A DNA stretch of 64,000 bases from Solimonas soli DSM 21787 (GTDB lineage Bacteria; Pseudomonadota; Gammaproteobacteria; Nevskiales; Nevskiaceae), in contig NZ_KI440837.1 of NCBI RefSeq assembly GCF_000474945.1, positions 124,001 to 188,000 on the forward strand, written 5' to 3'. Position 1 is the stretch's first letter. Each line of letters begins with the position of its first letter. A model generated the notes under the pieces. It was not told the DNA's origin. It saw nothing but the letters and a program-made list of their open reading frames with translations, and searched no databases. Below are positions 16,639 to 27,737 of this stretch, one piece after another. The position numbers were made by a program, and so were the translations under genes.

Positions 16639-17064
16639 TCAACAGATCTGCAAGGCCAGGCGGATCGTCAGCGCCAGCAGCAGCAGCGAGCCGAGCACGA
16701 ACAATCCGAAACGCGCCTCGATCTTGTTGACCAGAGCCTGCACGAGGCTGTGCACGACACGCACGCCGACGTAGGCCCAGGCCAGCGCGACGCTGGCCTG
16801 CGAAGCGTCGCCGAGCAGGACGAGCGCGAGCACGACGGCGTAGAACAGCACCGGCTGCTCGTGCAGGTGGTTGTAGTTATCGGCCTTCCAGCGCACCTGC
16901 GGCGGCAGCTCCGCCATCTGCTCGCCGTTGATGCGCATCGGATCGAGCCGCATCTTCATGCGCATGATCGCCGGCACGCGCGTCGCGTACATCCACAGCC
17001 ACATCACGAAGGTCCACAGCACGAGCGCGACCAGCGGCTGCAGCATCGCCTTTGCGATTTCCAT
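16639..17064 (-). CDS. MAPEG-family membrane protein
   Basis: Integral membrane protein of 141 aa with four hydrophobic segments, matching the MAPEG fold (membrane-associated proteins in eicosanoid and glutathione metabolism). The loop WKADNYNHLHEQPVLFYAVVL, with Asn/His/Glu residues for glutathione-dependent chemistry, and YVGVRVVHSLVQAL are typical. The start at 17064 follows a purine-rich GGGGAG site. It is next to fadA but separated from it by a terminator, so it is its own unit. The exact reaction is unknown; many bacterial members are uncharacterised. Confidence 0.85.
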   Translation of the reverse strand: MEIAKAMLQPLVALVLWTFVMWLWMYATRVPAIMRMKMRLDPMRINGEQMAELPPQVRWKADNYNHLHEQPVLFYAVVLALVLLGDASQASVALAWAYVGVRVVHSLVQALVNKIEARFGLFVLGSLLLLALTIRLALQIC

Positions 17065-17153
17065 GATCTCCCCTCTTGCCCTGATGCCAATGCGGCGCGG
17101 GCGACACCGTAGCGTGAAAGTGTGGCGCTGAAAATACAGCGTCGAAAGCGCAA

Positions 17154-17176
17154 AAGGCCGGGCGGTGCCCGGCCTT
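17154..17176 (-). terminator. Rho-independent terminator of fadBA
   Basis: 10-bp stem (17154-17163 / 17167-17176) with a GGT loop. On the minus strand it ends in CCTTTTGCG, a short U tract, 28 bp beyond the fadA stop. Confidence 0.75.
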
Positions 17177-17204
17177 CGCGTACCGCGGACAGCCGGGTGA
17201 GCGC

Positions 17205-20569
<3,365 letters not shown>

Positions 20570-20759
20570 GCGAGCTACCTCTCTCAACGATGGGAAAAAC
20601 GATCGGCGCGATCGACAATCCGCATTACCGCGCCGCTGGATTTCGGGAGGCGGCCATCATAGCGGCCGCGCCACGCCGGTGAAACCCGAGGCGCGGCCGC
20701 CCAAACTGCGCGCCGCGCCATGCCGCCGCCCTACGCTGGCGAGCGCATGTGTTTATTTT

Positions 20760-20788
20760 TTGACAACGTTTTTATCGCCCCCTACACT
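20760..20788 (+). promoter_or_regulatory. strong sigma-70 promoter of the histone-like gene
   Basis: Perfect TTGACA (20760-20765), 17-bp spacer, TACACT (20783-20788), with an A/T-rich stretch (TGTTTATTTT) directly upstream that may act as an UP element. It stands out in a 70% GC background. Transcription would start near 20795, leaving a leader of roughly 285 nt before the ATG at 21081. Confidence 0.75.
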
Positions 20789-21017
20789 CCGAGGCATCTT
20801 TTCGGGGGAAAAGTCAAGGGGAGCAGATGGCGTACCCGGAATGTCCGCTTGGCAGCGCATTGAGGAGGCCTGAAGGCCGCCGCGCCGCCGTGTCGCGTGC
20901 TCGCGCCGGAGGTTCCCTCAGGCCCGTCTCCACCGCCGTCCCTTGCTGCCCGCAACGAGCCGTTTTCCCACGTTCTCCGGTGGACCTGTGGCGTGCCAGT
21001 GCGCGTCGCTGCCAGGG

Positions 21018-21069
21018 CTCCATACGGTGCGCGTATCCCTGGCCGACACGGCCGCAACCCGTATGGAGC
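21018..21069 (+). other. leader hairpin that can hide the ribosome site of the histone-like gene
   Basis: An 11-bp perfect inverted repeat, 21017-21027 with 21059-21069, whose 3' arm contains the ATG at 21063 and the GGAG (21065-21068) that is the only ribosome site near the ATG at 21081. A competing smaller pair, CCAGGG (21012-21017) with CCCTGG (21037-21042), lies partly in its loop. The remainder of the leader (20795-21010) has no recognisable riboswitch. Confidence 0.4.
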
Positions 21070-21080
21070 TTGTCACGCTT

Positions 21081-21692
21081 ATGAAGAAGTCCGCGAAGAA
21101 GGGCCCGGCCAAAGCTGCCAAGGCTGCGAAGAAGACGGTCGCCAAAAAGGCTGCCGCCAGGAAACCGGCGAAGAAGGCACCGGCCAAGAGCAGCGTGAAG
21201 AGCCCGCTCGCCTCGCTGAAGTCGAAGGCCAAGAGCGCCGTCAGCAGCGCGAAAAAGGCCGTGAAGAAGGCCAGGGCGGCGGTCAAGAAGAACGAGGCCA
21301 AGGCCAAGAAGGCGGTCAAGAAGGTGCAGACCACGGCGAAGAAGGTCCAGGCCACTGCCAAGAAGGAAGTGAAGAAGGCCCAGGTCGCGGTCAAGAAGGA
21401 CGTCGAGAAGGTCCAGGCCGCGGTCAAGAAAGTCGAGGTCAAGGCCAGGAAGGAAGTGAAGAAGGTCGAGGTCAGGGCCAAGGAAGCGGTCGCCGCCGTC
21501 GAGAAGAAGGTCGCCGAAGTGAGCGAGCCGGTGGTCGCCGCCGTCGAGAAGATCACGCCCTCGCCGCTGTCGCGCGCCTTCCTCGCCACCTCGCAGGGCA
21601 AGAAGGAAGCTGCCGAACATTCCGGCGACGCCCCGGCGGGCAGCGAAACCGGCGCCGCCGGCGACACCCAGAGCAGCGGCGCGCTGCCCTGA
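21081..21692 (+). CDS. histone H1-like Lys/Ala-rich protein (AlgP/PhaF-type tail)
   Basis: About 203 aa, dominated by Lys, Ala and Val in repeats such as KKAVKKVQ, AKKEVKKAQVAVKK and VEKVQAAVKK (roughly residues 1-150), followed by a less basic tail ending in GDTQSSGALP. Repeats of this kind bind DNA non-specifically and occur in bacterial H1-like proteins (AlgP, HC1/HC2) and in the PhaF phasin tail; no phasin domain is seen here. The start is uncertain: ATG 21081 (MKKSAKK) is preferred, with ATG 21063 six codons upstream. It has a strong promoter, a long structured leader and a clean terminator, so it is a separate, probably highly expressed gene. Confidence 0.82.
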   Translation: MKKSAKKGPAKAAKAAKKTVAKKAAARKPAKKAPAKSSVKSPLASLKSKAKSAVSSAKKAVKKARAAVKKNEAKAKKAVKKVQTTAKKVQATAKKEVKKAQVAVKKDVEKVQAAVKKVEVKARKEVKKVEVRAKEAVAAVEKKVAEVSEPVVAAVEKITPSPLSRAFLATSQGKKEAAEHSGDAPAGSETGAAGDTQSSGALP

Positions 21693-21710
21693 ATCCGCCG
21701 CCGCCGCGCC

Positions 21711-21740
21711 AAGGCCCGCCCCCGGCGGGCCTTTTTGTTT
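21711..21740 (+). terminator. Rho-independent terminator of the histone-like gene
   Basis: 10-bp stem (21711-21720 / 21724-21733), CCC loop and a T tract (CTTTTTGTTT), starting 18 bp after the stop. A textbook structure. Confidence 0.88.
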
Positions 21741-21795
21741 GCGCCGCCGCAGGCGACAATCGTCGTTCCATCCGCTCATCCGCATGAACACATAA

Positions 21796-22728
21796 ATGAG
21801 CCTCACGCTCGAGCAAAGCACGGCGCTCTGCAGCCTGCTGTCCGATGTCAGCCGCCTGCGCCTGCTGCTCCTGCTCGAGCATTACGAGTTGACGGTGGCG
21901 GAACTCACCGAGGTCACCGATCTCGCGCAGAGCCGCGTGTCGACGCATCTGGCGCGGCTCAAGCGCGCCGGCCTCGTGCAGGACAAGCGCAGCGGCAACG
22001 CGGCCTACTACTCGGCGCTGAGCCACGACGGCGAGGCCTCGACCTTCTGGAATCTCCTGCGCGGCACGCTCGATGACGGCCAGGCGCGCGTCGACAGCGA
22101 ACGCGCGGCCCAGGTCATCGCCAAGCGCAAGCAGGGCCAGACCTGGGCGGAATCGGTCGCCGGGCGCATGGAGCTGCACTACTCGCCGGGCCGCACCTGG
22201 GAGGCGACGGCGCGCGCGCTGATCGGCCTGCTCAACCTCGGCGACGTCGTCGATCTCGGCTGCGGCGACGGCGTGCTCGCCGAGCTGATCGCCGAGCGGG
22301 CCGGCAGCGTGACCTGCGTCGACGTCAGCCCGACCGTGATCGCCGCCGCCCACAAGCGCCTGCGGCAGCTGTCGAACGTGCGCTTCGTCGAAGCCGACAT
22401 GCACGCGACGCAGCTGCCCGCCGCGCAGTACGATCACGTGTTCCTGATGCACACCCTCGCCTACACGCGCGAGCCGAAGGCGGTGCTGCAGGAGACGGCG
22501 CGCCTGCTCAGGCGCGGCGGCCGGCTGATCGTCGCGGCGCTCGCCGAGCACACGCACGAGGAGACCATGCGCGCCTACGACCATCTCAACCTCGGCATCA
22601 GCCCGGACAGGCTGCGCAAGCTGCTGGCGGGCTGCGGCTACCACGTCGAGAGCTGCCGCATCAGCTCGCATGAACCGCGGCCGCCCTACTTCGGCGTGGT
22701 CACGGCGCTGGCGCGCAAGATCAGCTGA
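21796..22728 (+). CDS. ArsR-type HTH fused to SAM-dependent methyltransferase
   Basis: 310-aa fusion. Residues about 5-90 are an ArsR/SmtB winged helix (LLSDVSRLRLLLLLEHYELT, AELTEVTDLAQSRVSTHLAR, GLVQDKRSGNAAYY). Residues about 140-270 are a class I methyltransferase with motif I VVDLGCGDGVLAE, SVTCVDVSP and LPAAQYDHVFLMHTL. Such fusions are known, often beside methionine-cycle genes, where SAM or SAH level may be sensed. Here no metH, metF or ahcY is adjacent, so the target is unknown. It lacks the metal-site cysteines of true ArsR. The start ATG at 21796 gives a complete HTH. Confidence 0.87.
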   Translation: MSLTLEQSTALCSLLSDVSRLRLLLLLEHYELTVAELTEVTDLAQSRVSTHLARLKRAGLVQDKRSGNAAYYSALSHDGEASTFWNLLRGTLDDGQARVDSERAAQVIAKRKQGQTWAESVAGRMELHYSPGRTWEATARALIGLLNLGDVVDLGCGDGVLAELIAERAGSVTCVDVSPTVIAAAHKRLRQLSNVRFVEADMHATQLPAAQYDHVFLMHTLAYTREPKAVLQETARLLRRGGRLIVAALAEHTHEETMRAYDHLNLGISPDRLRKLLAGCGYHVESCRISSHEPRPPYFGVVTALARKIS

Positions 22729-22739
22729 GATAAAGACGA

Positions 22740-22952
22740 AACCACAGATTTCACAGGCAAGTGCATCGGTCCCGGTGCCTTCCTTATCGGATCCAAGAGC
22801 GGCATCCAGGGACCCGGTGGCGGGGCCCCTGCCCTGGATTCCCGCGTTCGGGGGAATGACGACGCAATGGAGAGCGGGGTCACTGATCGGACGTGATCAC
22901 GGGGTGCTTTCGAATCTGTGTGAATCTGTGTGAATCTGTGAAATCTGTGGTT
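22740..22952. repeat. MITE/REP-like element with 17-bp terminal inverted repeats
   Basis: The ends are exact inverted copies: AACCACAGATTTCACAG (22740-22756) and its complement (22936-22952). The right end also has three tandem copies of TGAATCTGTG (about 22912-22940). Inside lies a REP-type palindrome around CTGGATTCCCGCGTTCGGGG (from 22834), a motif dispersed in many proteobacterial genomes, and a second pair ATCCAGGG / CCCTGGAT (22804-22811 / 22832-22839). It carries no ORF. It fills the gap between the convergent methyltransferase and dnaQ genes. Confidence 0.7.
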
Positions 22953-22957
22953 CGCTG

Positions 22958-23677
22958 TTACGCGCTCGCCACCGGCAGATCGTCCGCCCACAGGCATTTG
23001 CCCTTGTCGGCGATCTTCTTGAGCCGCGCCTGGTGCGCGGCGCGTTCGGCGGCATCGGCCATGATGACCGGCAGCGGAGCGTCGCTGGCGCCGAGCAGTT
23101 CGGCGAAGCGCGAGCGGCGCGTCTGGCCGCCGCCGTCGCTGTCGAGCACCAGCATGCTCTGGCCGCCGGTCATCGCCAGGTAGACGTCGGCCAGCAGGCG
23201 CGCGTCGAGCAGGGCGCCGTGGAACTCGCGGTTCGAGTTGTCGACGTTGTAGCGCTTGCACAGCGCGTCGAGATTGACCTTCTGGCCGGGATGCAGGCGC
23301 CGCGCCATGCTCACCGTGTCGGTGATGACGCAGACCTCCTCGAGCTTGCGCAGGATGCCGGCGCGCGCGAACTCGGCATTGAGGAAGCCTATGTCGAACG
23401 AGGCGTTGTGGATGATCAGCTCGGCGCCCTCGAGATATTCCCAGATCTGCCGGGCGAGCGCGGCGAAGGTCGGTTCGCCGGCGACGCGCTCGTTGGTGAT
23501 GCCGTGCACCTTGATCGCGCCGGCGTCGATCTCGCGTTGCGGATTGATGTAGCGATGCAGATTGTTCTGCGTCGGCCGCCGGTTGCGCAGCTCCACGCAG
23601 CCGAGCTCGATGATGCGATGGCCGAGCTCGACTTCGAGGCCGGTGGTTTCGGTGTCGAGGATGATCTGGCGCGTCAC
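22958..23677 (-). CDS. dnaQ: DNA polymerase III epsilon subunit (proofreading exonuclease)
   Basis: 3'-5' exonuclease of the replicative polymerase, 239 aa. ExoI motif ILDTETTGL, Exo[15 protein letters not shown] and Exo[22 protein letters not shown] (with the HxxxxD of the DnaQ type) are all present. The C-terminal 60 residues would contact the alpha subunit. The start is the GTG at 23675-23677, overlapping the rnhA TGA by four bases, so dnaQ translation is coupled to rnhA. In E. coli the same two genes are adjacent but divergent; here they form an operon. Very sure. Confidence 0.95.
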   Translation of the reverse strand: MTRQIILDTETTGLEVELGHRIIELGCVELRNRRPTQNNLHRYINPQREIDAGAIKVHGITNERVAGEPTFAALARQIWEYLEGAELIIHNASFDIGFLNAEFARAGILRKLEEVCVITDTVSMARRLHPGQKVNLDALCKRYNVDNSNREFHGALLDARLLADVYLAMTGGQSMLVLDSDGGGQTRRSRFAELLGASDAPLPVIMADAAERAAHQARLKKIADKGKCLWADDLPVASA

Positions 23678-24165
23678 GACGCGGCTCCGGCGGCCGCCGT
23701 CGCCGCGCTGTCGCGCTGCGCGAGGCCGACGCCTTCGTTGGCGAGCCGGTCGGCCTCTTCGTTGCCGGGATCGCCGTTATGGCCCTTGACCCACTTCCAG
23801 TCGATGCGATGGCGCTGCGCGGCGGCGTCGAGCGCCTGCCAGAGATCCTGGTTCTTCACCGGCTTCTTGTCGGCCGTCTTCCAACCGCGCGCCTTCCAGT
23901 TCGGCAGCCACTGCGTCAGGCCCTGCATGACGTAGACCGAATCGGTGTAGAGCGTGATGTCGCAGGACTGCTTCAGCGCATTGAGCGCTTCGATCGCCGC
24001 ACGCAGTTCCATGCGATTGTTGGTGGTCGCCAACTCGCCGCCGTTCAGCGTGCGGCGGTGCTCGCCGTACTGCAGCACGGCGCCCCAGCCGCCCGGCCCG
24101 GGATTGCCCTTGCAGGCGCCATCGGTATAGATCGTGATGCGTTTCGACGCGGTGGCTTCGCTCAT
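23674..24165 (-). CDS. rnhA: ribonuclease HI
   Basis: Degrades the RNA strand of RNA-DNA hybrids; 163 aa. The catalytic acids lie in [16 protein letters not shown] (Asp), [13 protein letters not shown] (Glu), [11 protein letters not shown] (Asp) and the His/Asp end [17 protein letters not shown]. The C-terminal 15 residues are an Ala-rich tail. First gene of the rnhA-dnaQ unit. Its ATG follows a TAGAAT box by exactly six bases, suggesting a leaderless mRNA. Confidence 0.96.
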   Translation of the reverse strand: MSEATASKRITIYTDGACKGNPGPGGWGAVLQYGEHRRTLNGGELATTNNRMELRAAIEALNALKQSCDITLYTDSVYVMQGLTQWLPNWKARGWKTADKKPVKNQDLWQALDAAAQRHRIDWKWVKGHNGDPGNEEADRLANEGVGLAQRDSAATAAAGAAS

Positions 24166-24171
24166 GCGCGG

Positions 24172-24177
24172 ATTCTA
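24172..24177 (-). promoter_or_regulatory. -10 box of a likely leaderless rnhA promoter
   Basis: On the minus strand TAGAAT is followed by CCGCGC and the ATG at 24165. No convincing -35 element is visible upstream. Confidence 0.4.
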
Positions 24178-24296
24178 GTGCACGGAAGCGGCGGCAGGGG
24201 CCGGCGGCGGCGCCCCGTTCCGCGCCTCTCTCCGCGCAGCGCCAGCTCGGCGCGTGGTCACGCGCGTTGCGGCGACCGCGCGGCGCATCGGCCGAC

Positions 24297-25073
24297 TCAG
24301 GGTGTCGGCTTCGGCTCGCCGTCGAGACCCTGGCGCTGCGCGGCGGGCGCGGTGACACCGACCAGCGGCCGGATCTGCGCGCGCTGCAGCTTGCCGACGA
24401 AGTTGATCGGCAGCACGCGCTTGCGCGCGACGATCAGATAGCTCTCGGCGAACGGCGCGAGCAGATCGCCCGGCGTCCACGGATGCGTGCTCGAATGCGG
24501 CGAAATCCACGGAAAGCCCGGACCGAAGCGGCGAATCTCGGAAATCTCGAAATCGAGCAGCTGCAGCCAGTCGCCGACGCGACCGGCGCCGTAGAAGCGC
24601 GCGCCGGGCGGAAACACGCGCGAGCGCAAGCCGAGGCGCGTACGCCAGGCCGATACGCCCCAGGGACTGAAGGCGAGCACGAACAGGCGGCCACGATCAT
24701 TGAGCACGCGCGCCGCCTCGCGCAGCACCTTGTGCGGCGATTCGCAGTACTCGAGCGTGTGCGGCAGGATCACGGCGTCGATGCAGCGCTCGGGCAAGGG
24801 CAGATGCTCCGGATCGACGATCGCCGACGAGCCGTCGCCCATCACGGTGCCGAGCACGGCGCGATGCAGGGTCTCGGCACCTTCGAGCAGGCGCGTGCCG
24901 CCGGCCCAGCTGCCGATCTGCAGCACGTGGCGGCCGAAGATTTCGGGCAGCTGGCGGCGCAGTTCGCGCGCCTCGAACTGCAGCAGGCGCTGTCCGCGCG
25001 CCGAATCGGACCAGCGTTCGAGCGTGCGGCGATCGAACAGCCTGCTGCTGCGGGGGTGACGTCGCGGCGTCAT
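24297..25073 (-). CDS. class I SAM-dependent methyltransferase (YafS-like)
   Basis: 258-aa predicted methyltransferase lying between rnhA and gloB, the same neighbourhood as E. coli yafS. The N-terminal region (RLLQFEARELRRQLPEIFGR) and HVLQIGSWAGG, a degenerate motif I, are followed by LPERCIDAVILPHTLEYCESP and VLNDRGRLFVLAFSPWG, typical of this group. The start at 25073 is selected by an AGGAGG site eight bases upstream; ATG 25103 is the alternative. The substrate is unknown. It is divergent from gloB, with 56 bp between starts. Confidence 0.85.
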   Translation of the reverse strand: MTPRRHPRSSRLFDRRTLERWSDSARGQRLLQFEARELRRQLPEIFGRHVLQIGSWAGGTRLLEGAETLHRAVLGTVMGDGSSAIVDPEHLPLPERCIDAVILPHTLEYCESPHKVLREAARVLNDRGRLFVLAFSPWGVSAWRTRLGLRSRVFPPGARFYGAGRVGDWLQLLDFEISEIRRFGPGFPWISPHSSTHPWTPGDLLAPFAESYLIVARKRVLPINFVGKLQRAQIRPLVGVTAPAAQRQGLDGEPKPTP

Positions 25074-25129
25074 CGCACTACCCTCCTCGATACGTTCCTG
25101 CATACCGTGTCAGCCATCATACCCCCGCC

Positions 25130-25906
25130 GTGACGACCGTCCAGCCGCTGCCCGCGTTCACCGACAACTACCTGTGGCTCGTCACGCAGGGCGACGAGGT
25201 GCTGGTCGTCGATCCGGGCGATGCGGCCGTCGTGCAGCGCCATCTCGAGGCGCAGGCGCTGCGCCTGCGCGCGATCCTCGTCACCCATCACCATCCCGAC
25301 CACACCGGCGGCATCGCCGCCCTGCGCGCGCGATGGGACGTGCCGGTCTACGGCCCGCGCGCCGAGGCCGCGAAGATCGGCGAGCTGAGCGAGGCGCTCG
25401 ACGGCGGCGACACGATAGACGTGCTCGGCGCGCGCTACGCGGTGCTCGCCGTGCCGGGCCACACGCTGGGCCACATCGCCTTCCACGACGCCGCGGCGCA
25501 ACGCCTGTTCTGCGGCGACACCCTGTTTTCGGCCGGCTGCGGGCGGCTGTTCGAAGGCACGCCGGCACAGATGCACGCGTCGCTGCAGACGCTCGCCGCC
25601 CTGCCCGATGCCACGGCGGTGCATTGCACGCACGAGTACACGCTGTCGAATCTCTCCTTCGCCGCCGCCGTCGAACCGGACAACGCCGACCTGCAGGCGC
25701 GCATCGAGGAGGCCGGCCGCCTGCGCGCCGCCGGCCGGCCGACGCTGCCGAGCACGATCGGCGCCGAGAAGCGTTACAACCCCTTCCTGCGCACGCGCGT
25801 GGCGGCCGTCCGCGCCGCCGCCGAGCGCCAGGCCGGCAGCGCGCTCGACGGCGAGGTCGCCGTGTTCGCCGCACTGCGCCGCTGGAAGGACGGCTTTCGC
25901 GGCTGA
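25130..25906 (+). CDS. gloB: hydroxyacylglutathione hydrolase (glyoxalase II)
   Basis: Cleaves S-lactoylglutathione to lactate and glutathione, the second step of methylglyoxal removal. 258 aa. The dinuclear metal site is THHHPDHTGG, with further ligands in VPGHTLGH, FCGDTLF and CTHEYTLSN; the C-terminal glutathione-binding part KRYNPFLR(T) is present. It starts with GTG at 25130. No upstream ATG fits the family N-terminus (VQPLPAFTDNYLW). Cytoplasmic. Confidence 0.95.
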   Translation: MTTVQPLPAFTDNYLWLVTQGDEVLVVDPGDAAVVQRHLEAQALRLRAILVTHHHPDHTGGIAALRARWDVPVYGPRAEAAKIGELSEALDGGDTIDVLGARYAVLAVPGHTLGHIAFHDAAAQRLFCGDTLFSAGCGRLFEGTPAQMHASLQTLAALPDATAVHCTHEYTLSNLSFAAAVEPDNADLQARIEEAGRLRAAGRPTLPSTIGAEKRYNPFLRTRVAAVRAAAERQAGSALDGEVAVFAALRRWKDGFRG

Positions 25907-25946
25907 GGTCCTGCATACCGCTGCAGCAATCTTCGCAACAAGGACG

Positions 25947-26312
25947 ATGAGAACGATGGACGCATGCCTGTTCCGCGCGCCGCTGCTGGCGGCGCTGGTC
26001 CTGACCGCCGCGGCTGCCGCGGCGCAGCCAGACGAAGCCGCGACCGCGCCGGCGACCCGCGCGCCGGCGGCCCCGTCACCGGCCGACCGCGCGCGCGAGA
26101 TCAGCCGCATCCGCGGCGAACGCGGCATCGACGTCTGCCGGCTGTCGGCCGACGGCACGCGCAAATACCAGGGCATCACGCAGGGCTACGAGCGCGGCCA
26201 GGTGCAGATCCTGGTGCGCGTGCTCGACGCCAGGACCGGCGAAGCGGTGCCCGGCGTGCGCGAAACCAACGTCTGGGACGATCCGGCGAACTGGTCGATC
26301 TGCGCGCCGTAG
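25947..26312 (+). CDS. small exported protein of unknown function
   Basis: 121 aa with a signal peptide (hydrophobic residues about 8-22, ending AAAAQPDE), then an Ala/Pro linker and a compact C-terminal part (ISRIRGERGIDVCRLSADG ... ILVRVLDARTGEAVPGVRET ... WSICAP) with two cysteines that could form a disulfide. I do not recognise the family. The start ATG at 25947 is taken; ATG 25956 is equally possible. It begins 41 bp after gloB on the same strand and may share its transcript. It is the last gene before the lower-GC insert. Confidence 0.65.
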   Translation: MRTMDACLFRAPLLAALVLTAAAAAAQPDEAATAPATRAPAAPSPADRAREISRIRGERGIDVCRLSADGTRKYQGITQGYERGQVQILVRVLDARTGEAVPGVRETNVWDDPANWSICAP

Positions 26313-26540
26313 CGCCCGTCGCAGCCACGAAAAACGTCCGCCGTCAAGCAAATCGTGGATCAGCTTGATGAGGAGAAAGCCAAATCAAGCAGCGTGTTCG
26401 GTGGGATTTGAACCGCCGCGATGCCCTTGGCGCTCCATGTGCCCAGGGCAACATGGCATCGCTGCAACGCGCCTCGGCACAGCCCGCCGCCGCTGGACAT
26501 CCAAGCAAGACTTACCCTTTGGCCAACTATCGCAATTCTC

Positions 26541-26571
26541 TTGACCGTGAAGCGAGCTTTAAGGTTATGGT
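26541..26571 (+). promoter_or_regulatory. MerR-type promoter (19-bp spacer) of the DJ-1-like gene
   Basis: TTGACC (26541-26546), a 19-bp spacer and TATGGT (26566-26571). The spacer contains TGAAG-N4-CTTTA at spacer positions 2-15, the same half-sites and placement as in the promoter at 27738. An over-long 19-bp spacer is the hallmark of MerR-activated promoters. A good ribosome site (GAGGAG, 26581-26586) follows before the ATG at 26593. The 280 bp from 26313 to here otherwise hold no gene I can support. Confidence 0.6.
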
Positions 26572-26592
26572 TGGAAGACAGAGGAGTCCAGC

Positions 26593-27276
26593 ATGACCAA
26601 GCGCATTCTTCATGTCGTCAGCAACGTGGCCAACTATGAAGATCAATCCGACCCCACGGGACTGTGGCTGTCCGAATTGACCCATGCCTGGGAGGTTTTC
26701 GAGGCGAAGGGGTATGCGCAACGCATCGTCAGTCCCGCAGGCGGCGTTTCGCCGCTGGAGCCACGCTCGCTCAAGTGGCCGTTTGCGGACGCTTCCGTCA
26801 AGGCATGGCTCGCGGACAAGAACAGGCATGCATTGCTGTCGAATACGGCCCGGCCCAGCGAAATTGATTCGTCGGAATTCGATGCCATCTATTTCACCGG
26901 CGGACATGCCGTGATGTGGGATTTTCCCGACAGTGCAGGCTTGCAGAAAATCACACGCGAAATCTACGAGCGTGGCGGCATCGTCTCTTCGGTCTGCCAC
27001 GGATATTGCGGACTGCTCAATACGAGGCTGTCGGATGGAAGTTCGCTCGTGGCTGGCCGCCGCGTGACGGGTTTTTCCTGGAACGAAGAAGTCTTGGCGG
27101 GCGTCGCCAAGAAGATGCCCTACAACGCCGAAGAGGAAATGAAACGGCGCGGTGCGCTTTACGAAAAGGCGCTGCTGCCGTTCGTTTCCAAGGTAGTTGT
27201 GGATGGCCGGTTGGTCACCGGCCAGAATCCGAACTCAGCCAAGGCGACGGCTGCGAAGATTGCGTCCTTGCTGTGA
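26593..27276 (+). CDS. DJ-1/PfpI-superfamily protein (Hsp31-like)
   Basis: 227 aa. Residues IYFTGGHAVMWDF and the nucleophile elbow SSVCHGYCGLLN with the Cys-His pair are diagnostic of the class I glutamine amidotransferase-like DJ-1/PfpI/Hsp31 group, whose members act as glutathione-independent glyoxalases, deglycases or chaperones. VVVDGRLVTGQNPNSAKATA at the end is the usual closing motif. No signal peptide; cytoplasmic. It uses visibly more A/T-ending codons than the surrounding genes. Its 3' end overlaps the convergent MerR gene by 42 bp. Function as electrophile or aldehyde defence fits the OYE and MerR neighbours. Confidence 0.9.
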   Translation: MTKRILHVVSNVANYEDQSDPTGLWLSELTHAWEVFEAKGYAQRIVSPAGGVSPLEPRSLKWPFADASVKAWLADKNRHALLSNTARPSEIDSSEFDAIYFTGGHAVMWDFPDSAGLQKITREIYERGGIVSSVCHGYCGLLNTRLSDGSSLVAGRRVTGFSWNEEVLAGVAKKMPYNAEEEMKRRGALYEKALLPFVSKVVVDGRLVTGQNPNSAKATAAKIASLL

Positions 27277-27720
27277 CGGTTTGGGCCGGGTCGCAGCCTC
27301 GGCCACTGCTTTCATTTCGACAGGCAAGACCTGCGCCAGCACGCGCCTGGCATTGCTGGCGCAATCGACGTCGTCGGGCTTGGCTTCGATATCAGCCAGG
27401 ATTTCGATCAGTTGCGCCTTGCTCCGCGCAAGCCGGGCTTGCATGGCTTCGATGTCCTGCACCTTGCGTTGCAGGGCGCCAATCAATTCATCGTGCTGCC
27501 ATTGGGACAAGTCAGCCGGCACCAGATTGCGGATTTCATCCAGCGAGAAACCCGCCTGCTGCGCGCTGGTGATGATGTGCAGCACCACCAGGGCATCCGG
27601 TGAATAGTCCCGATACCCATTGGCTTGCCGGCTTGCCGTGCGGAGCAAGCCGGAGGATTCGTAGAACCGGATACGCGAGGCGGTGAGTCCACTCTTTTTC
27701 GCCAATTCGCCAATTTTCAT
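27235..27720 (-). CDS. MerR-family regulator
   Basis: 161-aa activator/repressor. N-terminal MerR helix-turn-helix IGELAKKSGLTASRIRFYES and the wing ANGYRDYSPDALVVLHII, then a long dimerisation helix (about residues 75-112). It has a single cysteine (Cys120) and none of the four-Cys cluster of SoxR or the paired Cys of metal sensors. A thiol- or ligand-sensing mode is therefore more likely. It is divergent from the OYE gene and convergent with the DJ-1 gene, and both of those promoters have 19-bp spacers with matching half-sites. The start ATG at 27720 is clear. Confidence 0.88.
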   Translation of the reverse strand: MKIGELAKKSGLTASRIRFYESSGLLRTASRQANGYRDYSPDALVVLHIITSAQQAGFSLDEIRNLVPADLSQWQHDELIGALQRKVQDIEAMQARLARSKAQLIEILADIEAKPDDVDCASNARRVLAQVLPVEMKAVAEAATRPKPSQQGRNLRSRRLG

Positions 27721-27737
27721 GGAGCCTCACCCGGCGC

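Noticed and set aside
21081-21560. Tandem DNA repeats in the histone-like gene as a satellite or CRISPR-like array
   Set aside because: The repetition comes from Lys/Ala codons in a coding frame. Units vary in length and there are no spacers.
22912-22950. TGAATCTGTG tandem copies as a CRISPR or iteron origin
   Set aside because: Only three copies, directly adjacent and without spacers, and they are part of the inverted-repeat element; no replication gene is nearby.
26398-26412. Possible tRNA: the minus strand reads GGTTCAAATCCCACC, like a T-arm with acceptor end
   Set aside because: The T-stem does not pair and no D-arm, anticodon arm or acceptor stem could be built upstream. At best it is a relic at the edge of the insert.
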